A stretch of 64,000 nt of DNA from an uncultured Pseudokineococcus sp. GTDB taxonomy: Bacteria > Actinomycetota > Actinomycetes > Actinomycetales > Quadrisphaeraceae. The DNA lies in the NCBI RefSeq assembly GCF_947495735.1, contig NZ_CANMAA010000004.1, positions 1 to 64,000 of the forward strand. The letters run 5' to 3'. Under the pieces are notes generated by a model. The model had not been told where the DNA came from, did no database searches, and saw nothing but the letters and a program-made list of their open reading frames with translations. The position numbers and the translations under genes are program-made. Shown here in pieces: positions 11,017 to 19,348 of the stretch. Position 1 is the stretch's first letter. Each line of letters begins with the position of its first letter.

Positions 11017-11643
11017 GTGGTGCGGGACGACGGGGGGCGGGACGACGGGGCGCGGGACGACGGGGCGCGGGACGACGGGGCGCGGGACGACGGGGCGCGG
11101 GACGCGCGGACGGCGCTCGCCCGCGTCCGCACGCCCGAGGACGCCCTGGCGCTCTTCGACGCGCTGCCCGCCGTGGAGGTCGATGACGTGCTCGGCTCCT
11201 GGTGCGGGGCGACCGTGGGGACCGGCCACCCCCTCGACGGGCTGCTGGAGCTCTACGGCTGGCACGGCAAGCGCTTCGACAGCGCCGACGTCGTGCACCC
11301 GCTGGTCTTCGCCGACGCCCGCGGGCGCTTCGCCGTCGACCCCGCCCTGGTCCCGCTGCGCCTGCTGGTCCGCTTGAGCGGGCCGCTGCACGACGAGCGG
11401 GTGGCCGGGGTGCTGCGCGGGGCGCGGAGGCTGCGCGCCACGAGGAGGCCGAGGGCGCGGCTGCGCACCGTCCGCCACCGCGGCGTCGAGACCGCGACGA
11501 TGACCTACGACGCCCTGGCCGTCGACGACCACTTCCGCGCGCTCGGCGACGACGCGCTCCTGGGGGTGATGGACGCGCGCGGCCTGGACAGGCCCTTCGT
11601 CTTCTCGCTGCACCGGGAGAGCGGTGGCGCCCCGCAGGACTGA
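11017..11643 (+). CDS. GXWXG / DUF4334 domain protein
   Basis: 208 aa. Residues about 45-105 hold the GXWXG domain (G-S-W-C-G, TGHPLDGLLE, GWHGKRFDSADVVHPLVF). Residues about 140-205 hold DUF4334 (RGVETATMTYDALAVDDHF, then MDARGLDRPFVFSLHRE). The function of this domain pair is not established. The N-terminus is five imperfect R-D-D-G-A repeats coded by 15-bp units. I chose GTG 11017 because a GGGGGG stretch lies about 6 bases before it; GTG 11020 or 10987, or a start after the repeats, cannot be excluded. Confidence 0.75.
   Translation: MVRDDGGRDDGARDDGARDDGARDDGARDARTALARVRTPEDALALFDALPAVEVDDVLGSWCGATVGTGHPLDGLLELYGWHGKRFDSADVVHPLVFADARGRFAVDPALVPLRLLVRLSGPLHDERVAGVLRGARRLRATRRPRARLRTVRHRGVETATMTYDALAVDDHFRALGDDALLGVMDARGLDRPFVFSLHRESGGAPQD
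11023..11105 (+). repeat. 15-bp in-frame tandem repeat
   Basis: About five units of cgggacgacggggcg, the first diverged, coding Arg-Asp-Asp-Gly-Ala at the N-terminus of the GXWXG protein. It has the same period as the array 90 bases upstream, but an unrelated sequence. Confidence 0.85.
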
Positions 11644-11735
11644 TCGCTCGCGCCGCTCCCCCGCCGCGGGTCTCGAGCGACGACGCCCGGGTCCCGCGAC
11701 GAGGGGTGACGTCCAGCCCCGCTCAGTGGTGCGGA

Positions 11736-11741
11736 TAGCGT
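11736..11741 (+). promoter_or_regulatory. Possible -10 of the SpoIIE-type phosphatase gene
   Basis: TAGCGT, matching the TANNNT hexamers used elsewhere in the window, would give a leader of about 45 bases before GTG 11793. Confidence 0.35.
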
Positions 11742-11792
11742 GCGACCTGGCCATATCGGGTCAGAGCTCGCTGAGGAGGGTGACCGCCGGCT

Positions 11793-13676
11793 GTGGACGT
11801 CCCTGCGCCCTCCCCGACGGGGCCCTCCCCGACGACTCCCTCCCCCACGGACTTCCGCGCGCTGTTCGAGGGGCTGCCCACCGCCTACCTGGTGATGTCG
11901 ACGGACCTGGTGATCGTCGAGGTCAACCGGGCGTACTGCCACCTGCTGGGGCGCACCCGGGAGGACCTGGTCGGCCGCTACGTCTTCGACGCCTTCCCGC
12001 CCTCGCCCGAGGCGCTCGACGACCAGGGCCGCAACACCCTGCAGGTCTCCTTCGAGCGCGCCCGCGACAGCGGGCAGCCGGACGCCCTGCCGCTGTACAC
12101 CTACGGCGTGGCCGACCCGGCCACCGGGCGCGTCGTCGAGCGCCACTGGTCGCTCATCGCGGCGCCGCTGCTGGACGAGGACGGGCGCGCCACGGCCGTG
12201 CTGCAGCGGGTGGAGGACGTGACCGACTACGTCCTGGCCAGCCAGGCGCTCGCGCAGGGCGGCGGGGGCGAGCAGCCGGGGAGCGCGCGGCTGGCCGAGG
12301 TCGAGGCGGAGCTGCGCGCCCGCGTCCAGGAGCTCCAGGCGGCCCGCGAGGCCGAGCGGGCTGCGGCCCGCACCGTCACCGCGCTGGCCGAGGTGACCCT
12401 CCAGCTCGCGCGGGTCGACACCGTGCAGAACCTCACCGAGGTCGTGACGCGCCAGGGCCTGAGCGCCCTCGGCGCCCAGGGCGGGGCCGTCGCGATCCGC
12501 GACGGCGACGCGGTGCGCCTGTCCATGAGCGGGCTGGGGCCGCGGGCGCCGCTGACCTACGCCGAGATGGCGGCCGACGACCCCCTGCCCACCCCCGTGG
12601 CCGCGACCACCGGGCGCAGGACCTTCCTGACCGACGAGGCGGCCTGCCGCGCGTACGGGCACGGGATGCCCGAGGCGGTGAGGCTGACCGGGTGCCAGGC
12701 GTGGGCCTTCCTGCCCCTGCTGGTCGGGGGCGTGCCGCGGGGCTCGCTGTCGGTCGGGTACGCGCGGCCGCAGTCCTTCCCCGCGCCGGTCGTGGAGGTC
12801 CTGGACGCCTTCGCCGCGCAGTGCGCGCAGGCGCTGCACCGCATCCGCTCCCGCGAGGCCGAGCGCGCCCGTGCGGCGCAGGCGGTCGCGGCGTCGGTCA
12901 CGCTGCAGCGGGCGATGCTGACCGAGCTGCCCCAGCCCGACCACCTCCAGCTGCACGCCCGCTACGTCCCCGCCGCCGACACCGAGCAGGTCGGGGGGGA
13001 CTGGTACGACGCCGTCGTGATGCCCGACGGCGCCACCACGCTGGTGATCGGCGACGTCATCGGCCACGACATGAGAGCTGCAGCCGCGATGGGCCAGCTG
13101 CGCGCGACGACCCGGGCGATGGCCTGGGCCTTCGCCGAGCCCGCGTCGCACGTGCTGACCCGGGTCGACCAGGCCATCGCCGGGCTGCGCCTCGACACCA
13201 TGGCCACCTGCCTGCTCGCCCGCATCGAGCAGGACCCCGCCGCCGCCCGGCAGGGCCTGCGCCGGCTGCGGTGGTCCAGCGCCGGGCACCCGCCGCCGCT
13301 GCTGCTGACCGCCGAGGGCACCGCCACCCACCTCCCCGGCGACAGCGACCTGCTGCTCGGCGTGGCCCCCTCCGCGGACCGCCACGACCACCTGGCGGAC
13401 CTCCCGCCCGGCTCCACGCTGCTCCTGCACACCGACGGCCTCGTCGAGCGGCGCGGCCGCCCGCTCGCCGACGGCCTGGAGGCGCTCCGGCGGGCTGCCG
13501 AGCGGCACGCCCCCCTCGAGCTCACCGCCCTCGTCGACGCCCTGCTCGAGGACCTCGTCCACGCCGACACCACGGCGCGCGACCCCCGCACCAGCGACGA
13601 CGTGGCCGTGCTGGCCATCCGCATGCACCCCGAGGACGCCCCCCGGCCCCCCGAGGCCGGGCCCGGGCACCTGTGA
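11793..13676 (+). CDS. PAS-GAF-SpoIIE (PP2C) serine phosphatase
   Basis: 627 aa cytoplasmic signalling phosphatase. Order of parts: Pro-rich leader (1-18), PAS sensor (about 20-140), a short coiled coil (about 165-195), GAF domain (about 195-350), then a PP2C/SpoIIE catalytic domain. Metal-binding motifs are present: VGGDWYDA near 400, IGDVIGHDM near 418, SAGHPPP near 495, HTDGL near 546 and TSDDVAVL near 600. Such proteins usually dephosphorylate anti-sigma-factor antagonists (RsbU role). No anti-sigma or antagonist gene is beside it. A GAGGAGGG lies 12 bases before the GTG. Confidence 0.9.
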   Translation: MDVPAPSPTGPSPTTPSPTDFRALFEGLPTAYLVMSTDLVIVEVNRAYCHLLGRTREDLVGRYVFDAFPPSPEALDDQGRNTLQVSFERARDSGQPDALPLYTYGVADPATGRVVERHWSLIAAPLLDEDGRATAVLQRVEDVTDYVLASQALAQGGGGEQPGSARLAEVEAELRARVQELQAAREAERAAARTVTALAEVTLQLARVDTVQNLTEVVTRQGLSALGAQGGAVAIRDGDAVRLSMSGLGPRAPLTYAEMAADDPLPTPVAATTGRRTFLTDEAACRAYGHGMPEAVRLTGCQAWAFLPLLVGGVPRGSLSVGYARPQSFPAPVVEVLDAFAAQCAQALHRIRSREAERARAAQAVAASVTLQRAMLTELPQPDHLQLHARYVPAADTEQVGGDWYDAVVMPDGATTLVIGDVIGHDMRAAAAMGQLRATTRAMAWAFAEPASHVLTRVDQAIAGLRLDTMATCLLARIEQDPAAARQGLRRLRWSSAGHPPPLLLTAEGTATHLPGDSDLLLGVAPSADRHDHLADLPPGSTLLLHTDGLVERRGRPLADGLEALRRAAERHAPLELTALVDALLEDLVHADTTARDPRTSDDVAVLAIRMHPEDAPRPPEAGPGHL

Positions 13677-13760
13677 GCCCGCCCGCTCCTCCGGACGGCC
13701 CGCCGGCGACGGCACGACCCTCGGCCGGGGCTGACCCGGGGCGCTCCCTCGCCGCGGACC

Positions 13761-13773
13761 TACCGTGGCGCCC
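13761..13773 (+). promoter_or_regulatory. Leaderless promoter of the YbaK gene
   Basis: TACCGT, 7 bases, then ATG at 13774. Confidence 0.55.
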
Positions 13774-14334
13774 ATGAGCGAGACCACCACGAGCGAGACG
13801 ACGCTGACCTGGGTGCCCGCGCTGGAGCGCCCGGACCTCCTGGCGGAGCCCGTCGTCGCCGCGCTGCGCGCCCTGCCCGCCGACGACGCCGCGCAGGTGC
13901 TCGTGGCCGAGATCGACCCCGGCGTCGCCGACACCGCGGCGCTCGTCGAGGCCTCGGACGTCGCGCTCGAGGAGTGCGCGAACTGCGTCCTCGTCGCCGG
14001 GAGGCGGGACGGCGAGCAGCGGGTGGCCGCGGCGATGGTGCGGGGCAGCGACCGCGCCGACGTCAACGGCCTGGTCAAGCGCACCCTCGACGTCCGCAAG
14101 GCGTCCCTCCTGCCCCACGACGACGCGGTCGCCGCCTCGGGCATGGAGCACGGCGGCATCACGCCCGTCGGGCTGCCGGCCGGCTGGCGCGTGCTGGTCG
14201 ACGCGGGCGTGGCGGCGCTCCCCCGCGCCGTCGTCGGCAGCGGCGTGCGCCGCTCGAAGCTCGCCCTGCCCGGAGCGCTGCTCGCGCGGCTCCCCGGCGC
14301 CGAGGTGCTCGACGGGCTCGGCCGTCCCTCCTGA
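13774..14334 (+). CDS. YbaK/EbsC family protein (aminoacyl-tRNA deacylase-like)
   Basis: 186 aa. Proteins of this family hydrolyse mischarged aminoacyl-tRNAs in trans (YbaK on Cys-tRNAPro, ProX on Ala-tRNAPro). Visible features: the central ECANCVLV strand, V-N-G-L-V-K-R near residue 93-99, and GMEHGGITPVGLPAGW, which matches the G-x-x-S/T-P-x-G family motif. The N-terminal 45 residues are longer than in minimal YbaK. Start fixed by the leaderless promoter. It converges with the TrmH gene 66 bases on. Confidence 0.85.
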   Translation: MSETTTSETTLTWVPALERPDLLAEPVVAALRALPADDAAQVLVAEIDPGVADTAALVEASDVALEECANCVLVAGRRDGEQRVAAAMVRGSDRADVNGLVKRTLDVRKASLLPHDDAVAASGMEHGGITPVGLPAGWRVLVDAGVAALPRAVVGSGVRRSKLALPGALLARLPGAEVLDGLGRPS

Positions 14335-14400
14335 GGGCACGCGTCTCAAGCGGACGAGGGCTGCGAGATCCGCCGGTCGGCCTGCTCAGGCGGAGGAGAC

Positions 14401-15285
14401 CTACGAGGTCCGGGGCCGCAGCGCCCAGAACGCCACGGCGCTGGCGGCGGCGACGTTGAGGGAGTCCACGCCGCCGGCCATCGGGATGCGCGCGACGACG
14501 TCGCTGCCGGCCACGGCGGCGCGGGACAGGCCGTCCCCCTCGGTGCCCAGCAGGAGCGCCAGGCGCTCGGGCGGGTCGGCCGCGAGGTCGTCGAGGCTGA
14601 CGGCGTCCTCGGCGAGCGCGAGCGCGGCGACGGCGAAGCCGCGCTCGCGCAGGAGGTCGAGACCGCCGGGCCACGGGTCGAGCCGCGTCCACGGCACCTG
14701 GAACACCGTGCCCATCGAGACCCGCACGGAGCGCCGGTACAGCGGGTCCGCGCAGCGCGGGGTCACCAGGACGGCGTCCACGCCCAGGGCTGCGGCCGAG
14801 CGGAAGACGGCGCCCACGTTCGTGTGGTCGACGACGTCCTCCAGCACCGCGACGCGCCGCGCGCCGGCCAGCACGTCGTCCAGCGCGGGAAGCGCCGGCC
14901 GCTGCATGGCCGCCAGGGCCCCGCGGTGCAGGTGGAACCCCGTGATGGCGCGCAGCGCCGGCTCGTCGGCGACGTGCACGGGCACGGGCGTCCCGTCCGC
15001 GCCGACGCCGTGGCGCGCCAGCAGCGGCAGCACGTCAGGCAGCCACCGCGACGCGAGCAGCAGCGAGCGGGGCCGGTGGCCCGCCTCGAGCGCCCGCTCC
15101 AGCACGGTGTGCGACTCGGCCATGTACAAGCCCTCCGCCGGCTCGCGCCGGCGGCGCAGGGCGACGTCGGTCAGCCCGGTGTAGTCGCCCAGGCGCGGGT
15201 CGGCCGGGTCCTCCACGCGGTCGACGACGACGCCGGCCGGCACCTCGACGCCGTCGGGGACGAGTCCCTCGCGGTCGTCGCTCAC
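14401..15285 (-). CDS. TrmH/SpoU family RNA 2'-O-methyltransferase
   Basis: 294 aa SAM-dependent methyltransferase of the knotted SPOUT class. The three SpoU motifs are clear: HTNVGAVFRSAAALG, LLLGTEGDGLS and IPMAGGVDSLNVAAASAV, the last forming the trefoil-knot SAM site. An N-terminal substrate-binding region of about 130 residues precedes the catalytic domain. It likely modifies rRNA or tRNA; the target is unknown. The GTG start overlaps the stop of the TauE gene by four bases (GTGA), making it the last gene of a three-gene operon led by an ABC ATPase. Confidence 0.9.
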   Translation of the reverse strand: MSDDREGLVPDGVEVPAGVVVDRVEDPADPRLGDYTGLTDVALRRRREPAEGLYMAESHTVLERALEAGHRPRSLLLASRWLPDVLPLLARHGVGADGTPVPVHVADEPALRAITGFHLHRGALAAMQRPALPALDDVLAGARRVAVLEDVVDHTNVGAVFRSAAALGVDAVLVTPRCADPLYRRSVRVSMGTVFQVPWTRLDPWPGGLDLLRERGFAVAALALAEDAVSLDDLAADPPERLALLLGTEGDGLSRAAVAGSDVVARIPMAGGVDSLNVAAASAVAFWALRPRTS

Positions 15286-16130
15286 CGCACGAAGAGCGCG
15301 ACGAGCGCCACCACGCCGAGGACCACGATGGTCGCCCGCAGCACCCCGTTCGGCAGCCGACGACCGATCGAGGCGCCGAGCAGCCCGCCGACGAGCGAGC
15401 CCACCGCGATGACGAGAACGGCCTCCCACACGATGCGGTCGAAGCCGACGACGACGTACGCGGTCGCGGCGACCACGTTGACGACGAGGGACAGGAGGTT
15501 CTTCATCGCGTTGAGCCGCTGGATCGGCTCGACCAGCAGGGCGCCGTGGGCGCCGACGAGGAGGATCCCCTGCGCGGCGGTGAAGTACCCGCCGTAGATC
15601 CCGATGAGGAAGGTGACGAGCAGCAGCACCACCTGGCCGGTGCGTCCCGGCCCGCTCGCCGACGGCGGGGCCCCGGCGCCGGCGGCCTGCTCGCTCCCGG
15701 CCGAGGCCAGCCGTCGCTCCAGGCGCCGCTTCGTGCGCGCCTGCAGGCGCGGCTGCAGCAGGACCAGGGCGATGGCCAGGACGACCAGGACCGGCACCAC
15801 CGTCTCGAAGGTGGTCGCGGGCAGGTGCAGCAGCAGGAAGGCCCCGAGCAGGGCCCCCAGCACGGACATGGGGATGAGCTGCGCCGCCCGTGCGCCCTGC
15901 CCCCGCAGCTCGCGGCGGTAGCCCCAGGTGCCCGAGATGCCGCCGGTGACGAGGCCGACGGCGTTGGACATGGTCGCGGAGACCGGAGGCACGCCGAGGG
16001 CCACCAGCGTCGGGAAGGTGACGAGCGTGCCGGAGCCGACGACGGCGTTGATGGCGCCGGCCCACACGGCGGCGACGGCGAGGACCAGCAGCTGCCAGCC
16101 GGTGAGGTCGCCGAGGAGCGCCTCGCTCAC
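15282..16130 (-). CDS. TauE/SafE family membrane transporter
   Basis: 282 aa, about eight hydrophobic helices in two repeats. It shows the family-like N-terminal GAINAVVGSGTLVTFPTL and the second-half GIYGGYFTAAQGILL. Related proteins export sulfite or organosulfonates, or are uncharacterised; substrate unknown here. A polar loop of about 35 residues joins the halves. GTGA overlaps at both ends with the ABC ATPase upstream and the TrmH gene downstream show a tight operon, although the three functions are not obviously linked. Confidence 0.9.
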   Translation of the reverse strand: MSEALLGDLTGWQLLVLAVAAVWAGAINAVVGSGTLVTFPTLVALGVPPVSATMSNAVGLVTGGISGTWGYRRELRGQGARAAQLIPMSVLGALLGAFLLLHLPATTFETVVPVLVVLAIALVLLQPRLQARTKRRLERRLASAGSEQAAGAGAPPSASGPGRTGQVVLLLVTFLIGIYGGYFTAAQGILLVGAHGALLVEPIQRLNAMKNLLSLVVNVVAATAYVVVGFDRIVWEAVLVIAVGSLVGGLLGASIGRRLPNGVLRATIVVLGVVALVALFVR

Positions 16131-17032
16131 GCGATCGCCGAGCGCGCGGACCAGCGACCGCCCGCGCGCTCGACCTGCAGGCGCAGGCCGAAGGCCTCCC
16201 CCAGCGCCTCGGCGGTCAGCACCTGGTCCACCGGGCCCTGGCCCACGACGCGACCCGCGCGCAGGAGCAGCGCGTGGGTGACGCCGGGCGGGATCTCCTC
16301 GACGTGGTGGGTCACGAGGACCAGCGCCGGGGCCGCCCGGTCCGCGACGAGCGCGGCGAGGCGCCGCACGAGGTCCTCGCGGCCGCCCAGGTCCAGGCCG
16401 GCCGCCGGCTCGTCGAGCAGCACGAGCTCGGGGTCGGACATCAGGGCGCGAGCGATCTGGACGCGCTTGCGCTCGCCCTCCGAGAGCGTCCCGTAGGTGC
16501 GCTGCTCCAGGCCGCCGACCCCGAGGGTGACGAGCAGCTCGCGTGCGCGCTCGTGGTCGGGGCCCTCGTACTCCTCGCGCCAGCGGCCCACCATCCCGTA
16601 GGAGGCCGTCAGGACGACGTCGACGACCTTCTCCGCGGCCGGCACGCGCTCCGCCAGGGCGGCGCTGGCCAGGCCGATCCGCGGGCGCAGCTCGAAGACG
16701 TCGACGAGCCCGAGCTCCTCGCCGAGGACCTCGGCCCGCCCCCGCGTGGGGTGCATCCGCCCGGAGGCCACCTGCAGGAGCGTCGTCTTGCCCGCGCCGT
16801 TGGGGCCCAGGACGACCCAGCGCTCGTCGGCCCCGACGGCCCAGGAGACCTCGTCGAGCAGCGGGCGACCGTCGCGCACGACCGTGACGTCGGTGAGGTC
16901 CAGCACCGGCTCCTCCGGCGCGCCCTTCGCCGTCGGCACCGCCGCACGGGGGGCCGGTCGTCGGGCGGGCGCCTCGGGACGGGGGGCTCCGGGACCCGGT
17001 GCGGTGCTCGTGCGGCCGGTGCCCTCGCTCAT
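16127..17032 (-). CDS. ABC transporter ATP-binding protein (solitary)
   Basis: 301 aa nucleotide-binding protein. Walker A GPNGAGKTT near residue 76, signature LSEGERKRV, Walker B LVLLDEPAAGLD and an H-loop T-H-H are all present. No permease or binding protein is next to it; the operon partners are a TauE-type carrier and a TrmH methylase. I recall similar stand-alone ATPases in mycobacteria, with unknown partners. The first 40 residues are Pro/Ala-rich. The ATG start is backed by TAAGGT 7 bases upstream. Confidence 0.9.
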   Translation of the reverse strand: MSEGTGRTSTAPGPGAPRPEAPARRPAPRAAVPTAKGAPEEPVLDLTDVTVVRDGRPLLDEVSWAVGADERWVVLGPNGAGKTTLLQVASGRMHPTRGRAEVLGEELGLVDVFELRPRIGLASAALAERVPAAEKVVDVVLTASYGMVGRWREEYEGPDHERARELLVTLGVGGLEQRTYGTLSEGERKRVQIARALMSDPELVLLDEPAAGLDLGGREDLVRRLAALVADRAAPALVLVTHHVEEIPPGVTHALLLRAGRVVGQGPVDQVLTAEALGEAFGLRLQVERAGGRWSARSAIA

Positions 17033-17045
17033 GCGCGCGACCTTA
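17033..17045 (-). promoter_or_regulatory. Leaderless promoter of the ABC ATPase/TauE/TrmH operon
   Basis: Minus-strand TAAGGT (17045-17040), 7 bases, then ATG at 17032. Confidence 0.55.
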
Positions 17046-17129
17046 CTGCCGCGGCGCCGTCCTCCCCCGCCCGCGCCGCCGCGCCGGGGAGGGCGCGCCG
17101 GCCGCTCCGGAGCTGCCCCGAGGGCCTCG

Positions 17130-17142
17130 TACCCTCGTCGGC
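17130..17142 (+). promoter_or_regulatory. Leaderless promoter of the gene at 17143
   Basis: TACCCT, 7 bases, then GTG at 17143. It diverges from the ABC ATPase promoter 85 bases away. Confidence 0.55.
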
Positions 17143-17922
17143 GTGATCGACCTCCCCCGGTCCGCGCGCCTGGCCGCCTGGGGCACGGCGGCGCTGCGCG
17201 GCGACGTGCCGCTCGCCGCGGCCGTGCGCGCCGTCCAGCGCGACGACGAGCCCCACACCACCGCCGGCGACGCCTCCGCGACCGACCTGCCCGAGCTGCT
17301 CGAGGGCTGGCGCGCCGCCGGCCACCGGGGGCTCCGCGTGGTGCTGCCCGCCCCCGGGGACGTCGCGGGCCTCCCCGGCCCGGCGTCGTTCAACGTCGAG
17401 GCCCTGGACGCGGGCGAGGCCGTCCTGACCGACGACGAGGACGGCGCGGGGCGGCGCTGGGGCGCCTGGCCCGACGTCACCGAGTTCGGCTCGGCGCTGG
17501 AGCCGGGCGCGATGGTCACCTGGCGCGCCGAGCTCGTGCAGCGGCCCGCCGCTCCCCCGTCGACGACGCTGGCCGACGCCGAGCGCCAGCTGGACCGCTC
17601 GCTGCGCCAGGCGCTGGACGCGCTGCACCGCCTGGACGTCGCGCGCTGGCGCGAGGACGCCGCCGACCGCATCGCCCTCGTGCGCGACGGCGGGCTGCCG
17701 CGCGACGCCGTCCCCGCCTCGACGCCGCCGCGCGCGCAGCGCGTCCTCGGCACCGCCGTCCGCCTGCGCGGGATCGTCGCGCTGGCCTCGGAGGACGACG
17801 GCGCCGTCGTCACCGGGTGGGAGGCCCGCGGCCGCACCGAGGCGCTGCGGGGCGTCGAGGCGGTCGCCCGCCACGCCGTCGTCGCGGCCGTCAACGCCGT
17901 CCTGGAGCCCGCGCGCCGCTGA
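17143..17922 (+). CDS. Conserved hypothetical protein
   Basis: 259 aa; I do not recognise a characterised domain. It has no signal peptide and no membrane segment. Codon use matches that of its neighbours, with strong G/C at third positions. The N-terminal half has LPELLEGWRAAGHRGLRV and LPAPGDVAGLPGPASFN, the middle holds a charged helix around DAERQLDRSLRQALDALHR, and the C-terminus is Ala-rich and helical. The divergent position beside the ABC ATPase and the promoter-like hexamer before the GTG support it as a real gene. It converges with glgA. Confidence 0.7.
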   Translation: MIDLPRSARLAAWGTAALRGDVPLAAAVRAVQRDDEPHTTAGDASATDLPELLEGWRAAGHRGLRVVLPAPGDVAGLPGPASFNVEALDAGEAVLTDDEDGAGRRWGAWPDVTEFGSALEPGAMVTWRAELVQRPAAPPSTTLADAERQLDRSLRQALDALHRLDVARWREDAADRIALVRDGGLPRDAVPASTPPRAQRVLGTAVRLRGIVALASEDDGAVVTGWEARGRTEALRGVEAVARHAVVAAVNAVLEPARR

Positions 17923-17923
17923 G

Positions 17924-17943
17924 CCCGGCCGTCGCAGGCCGGG
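17924..17943. terminator. Bidirectional hairpin before the glgA stop
   Basis: CCCGGCC-GTCGCA-GGCCGGG lies in the 25-base gap between the convergent genes ending at 17922 and 17948. Confidence 0.6.
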
Positions 17944-17947
17944 ACGG

Positions 17948-19252
17948 CTACCGGCGGTCCCCGAGCACGGAGCGGTAGACCTCCAGGGTCCGCTCGCCGA
18001 TGGCGCTCCAGGAGAACTCCGCGACCGCGCGCTCGCGCCCGGCCGCGCCGCGGCGGCGCGCCTCGGCCACGTCGGACGTCGCCTCGGTCAGCACGCGGGC
18101 GAGGTCAGCCGCGAAGGCCTCGGGGTCGGTGGGGGCGCCGGTGCCGTCCTGCACCTGGTCGAGGGGCACGAGCCAGCCGGTGCGGCCGTCGTCGACGACC
18201 TCGGGGATGCCGCCGGTCGCCGTCCCGACGACGGCGGTGCCGCAGGCCATCGCCTCGAGGTTGACGATGCCGAGCGGCTCGTAGACCGACGGGCAGACGA
18301 AGACCGTGGCGGCCGAGAGCACCTGGCAGAGCTCGGCGCGCGGGAGCATCCGGTCGATCCGGACCACGCCGCTGCGCTGCTCCGCCAGCGCGGAGACCAG
18401 CTCGTCGACCTCCGCGGCGATCTCCGGGGTGTCCGGGGCGCCGGCGCACAGCACGAGCTGGACCTCCGGCGGCAGCTGGGCGGCGGCGCGCAGCAGGTGC
18501 GGCAGGCCCTTCTGCCGGGTGATCCGCCCGACGAAGACGACGCTGGGGGCGTCGGGGTCGATGCCCAGCGAGCGCACGTGCTCGGTCGCCCCCGCCGAGT
18601 CGTCCCGCTGCCAGTCGTCGGCGTCGATGCCGTTGTGGACCACGTGGACGCGCTCGGGGTCGACGCCCGGGTAGCAGCGCAGGATGTCGGCGCGCATGCC
18701 GGCGCTGACGGCGACCACGGCGTCGGCCGTCGTCATGGCCTGCTCCTCCGCCCAGCTGGAGAGGGCGTAGCCGCCGCCGAGCTGCTCGGCCTTCCACGGC
18801 CGCAGCGGCTCCAGGCTGTGGGCGCTGACGACGTGCGGGACGCCGTGCAGCTTCGCCGCCAGGACGCCCGCGGTGTTGGCGTACCAGGTGTGGCTGTGCA
18901 CGAGGTCGGTGCCCTCGGCCGCGGCCACCATGCCGAGGTCGACCCCCAGCGTCCGCAGCGCGGCGTTGGCGCCCGCGAGCGTCTCGGGCTCGGGGTGGGC
19001 CGTCACCCCGTCCTCGTCGCGCGGGGCGCCGAAGCACTGCACGCGCACGTCGGCGAGGGGTCGCAGGGCCCGCGCCAGCTCGGCGACGTGGACGCCGGCC
19101 CCGCCGTAGACCTCCGGCGGGTACTCGCGGGTCAGCAGGTCCACGCGCAGGCGGTCGGCCGCGGCGGCGCCGGACGGGGACTGCGGTCGACCCGGCTCGG
19201 CACCGGGTCCGGTGCCCGGGGAGGCGGCGGTGGACGAGGCGTCGCTGACCAT
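17948..19252 (-). CDS. glgA: GT4 glycogen synthase / maltose-1-phosphate synthase type
   Basis: 434 aa retaining glycosyltransferase of the GT-B fold. It transfers glucose from ADP-glucose; in actinomycetes the close homologue GlgM makes maltose 1-phosphate for the GlgE route of alpha-glucan synthesis. Motifs: VYGGAGVHVAELARAL near residue 48 (donor loop), GRITRQKGLPHLL near 230, and EPLGIVNLEAMACGTAVVGT near 325 with the E-x7-E signature. The first 33 residues are disordered. It is divergent from glgC over 96 bases, with both promoters leaderless, so donor synthesis and use may be co-regulated. Confidence 0.92.
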   Translation of the reverse strand: MVSDASSTAASPGTGPGAEPGRPQSPSGAAAADRLRVDLLTREYPPEVYGGAGVHVAELARALRPLADVRVQCFGAPRDEDGVTAHPEPETLAGANAALRTLGVDLGMVAAAEGTDLVHSHTWYANTAGVLAAKLHGVPHVVSAHSLEPLRPWKAEQLGGGYALSSWAEEQAMTTADAVVAVSAGMRADILRCYPGVDPERVHVVHNGIDADDWQRDDSAGATEHVRSLGIDPDAPSVVFVGRITRQKGLPHLLRAAAQLPPEVQLVLCAGAPDTPEIAAEVDELVSALAEQRSGVVRIDRMLPRAELCQVLSAATVFVCPSVYEPLGIVNLEAMACGTAVVGTATGGIPEVVDDGRTGWLVPLDQVQDGTGAPTDPEAFAADLARVLTEATSDVAEARRRGAAGRERAVAEFSWSAIGERTLEVYRSVLGDRR

Positions 19253-19264
19253 GGGCGGACCGTA
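19253..19264 (-). promoter_or_regulatory. Leaderless promoter of glgA
   Basis: Minus-strand TACGGT (19264-19259), 6 bases, then ATG at 19252. Confidence 0.55.
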
Positions 19265-19336
19265 GCGCCCGGGCGGCTCCGGCGGCGGGGTGGGACGGCC
19301 CGCGACCTGACGCCTTGCGCGCTGGGGACGGACCCC

Positions 19337-19348
19337 TAGGGTCGCCCC
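19337..19348 (+). promoter_or_regulatory. Leaderless promoter of glgC
   Basis: TAGGGT, 6 bases, then ATG at 19349. It lies back to back with the glgA promoter. Confidence 0.6.

Noticed and set aside
14340-14400. Sigma-28-like promoter (CTCAAG at 14345) between the YbaK and TrmH genes
   Set aside because: The matching GCCGAT element is not at the needed distance, and both flanking genes converge, so a promoter here would serve nothing.
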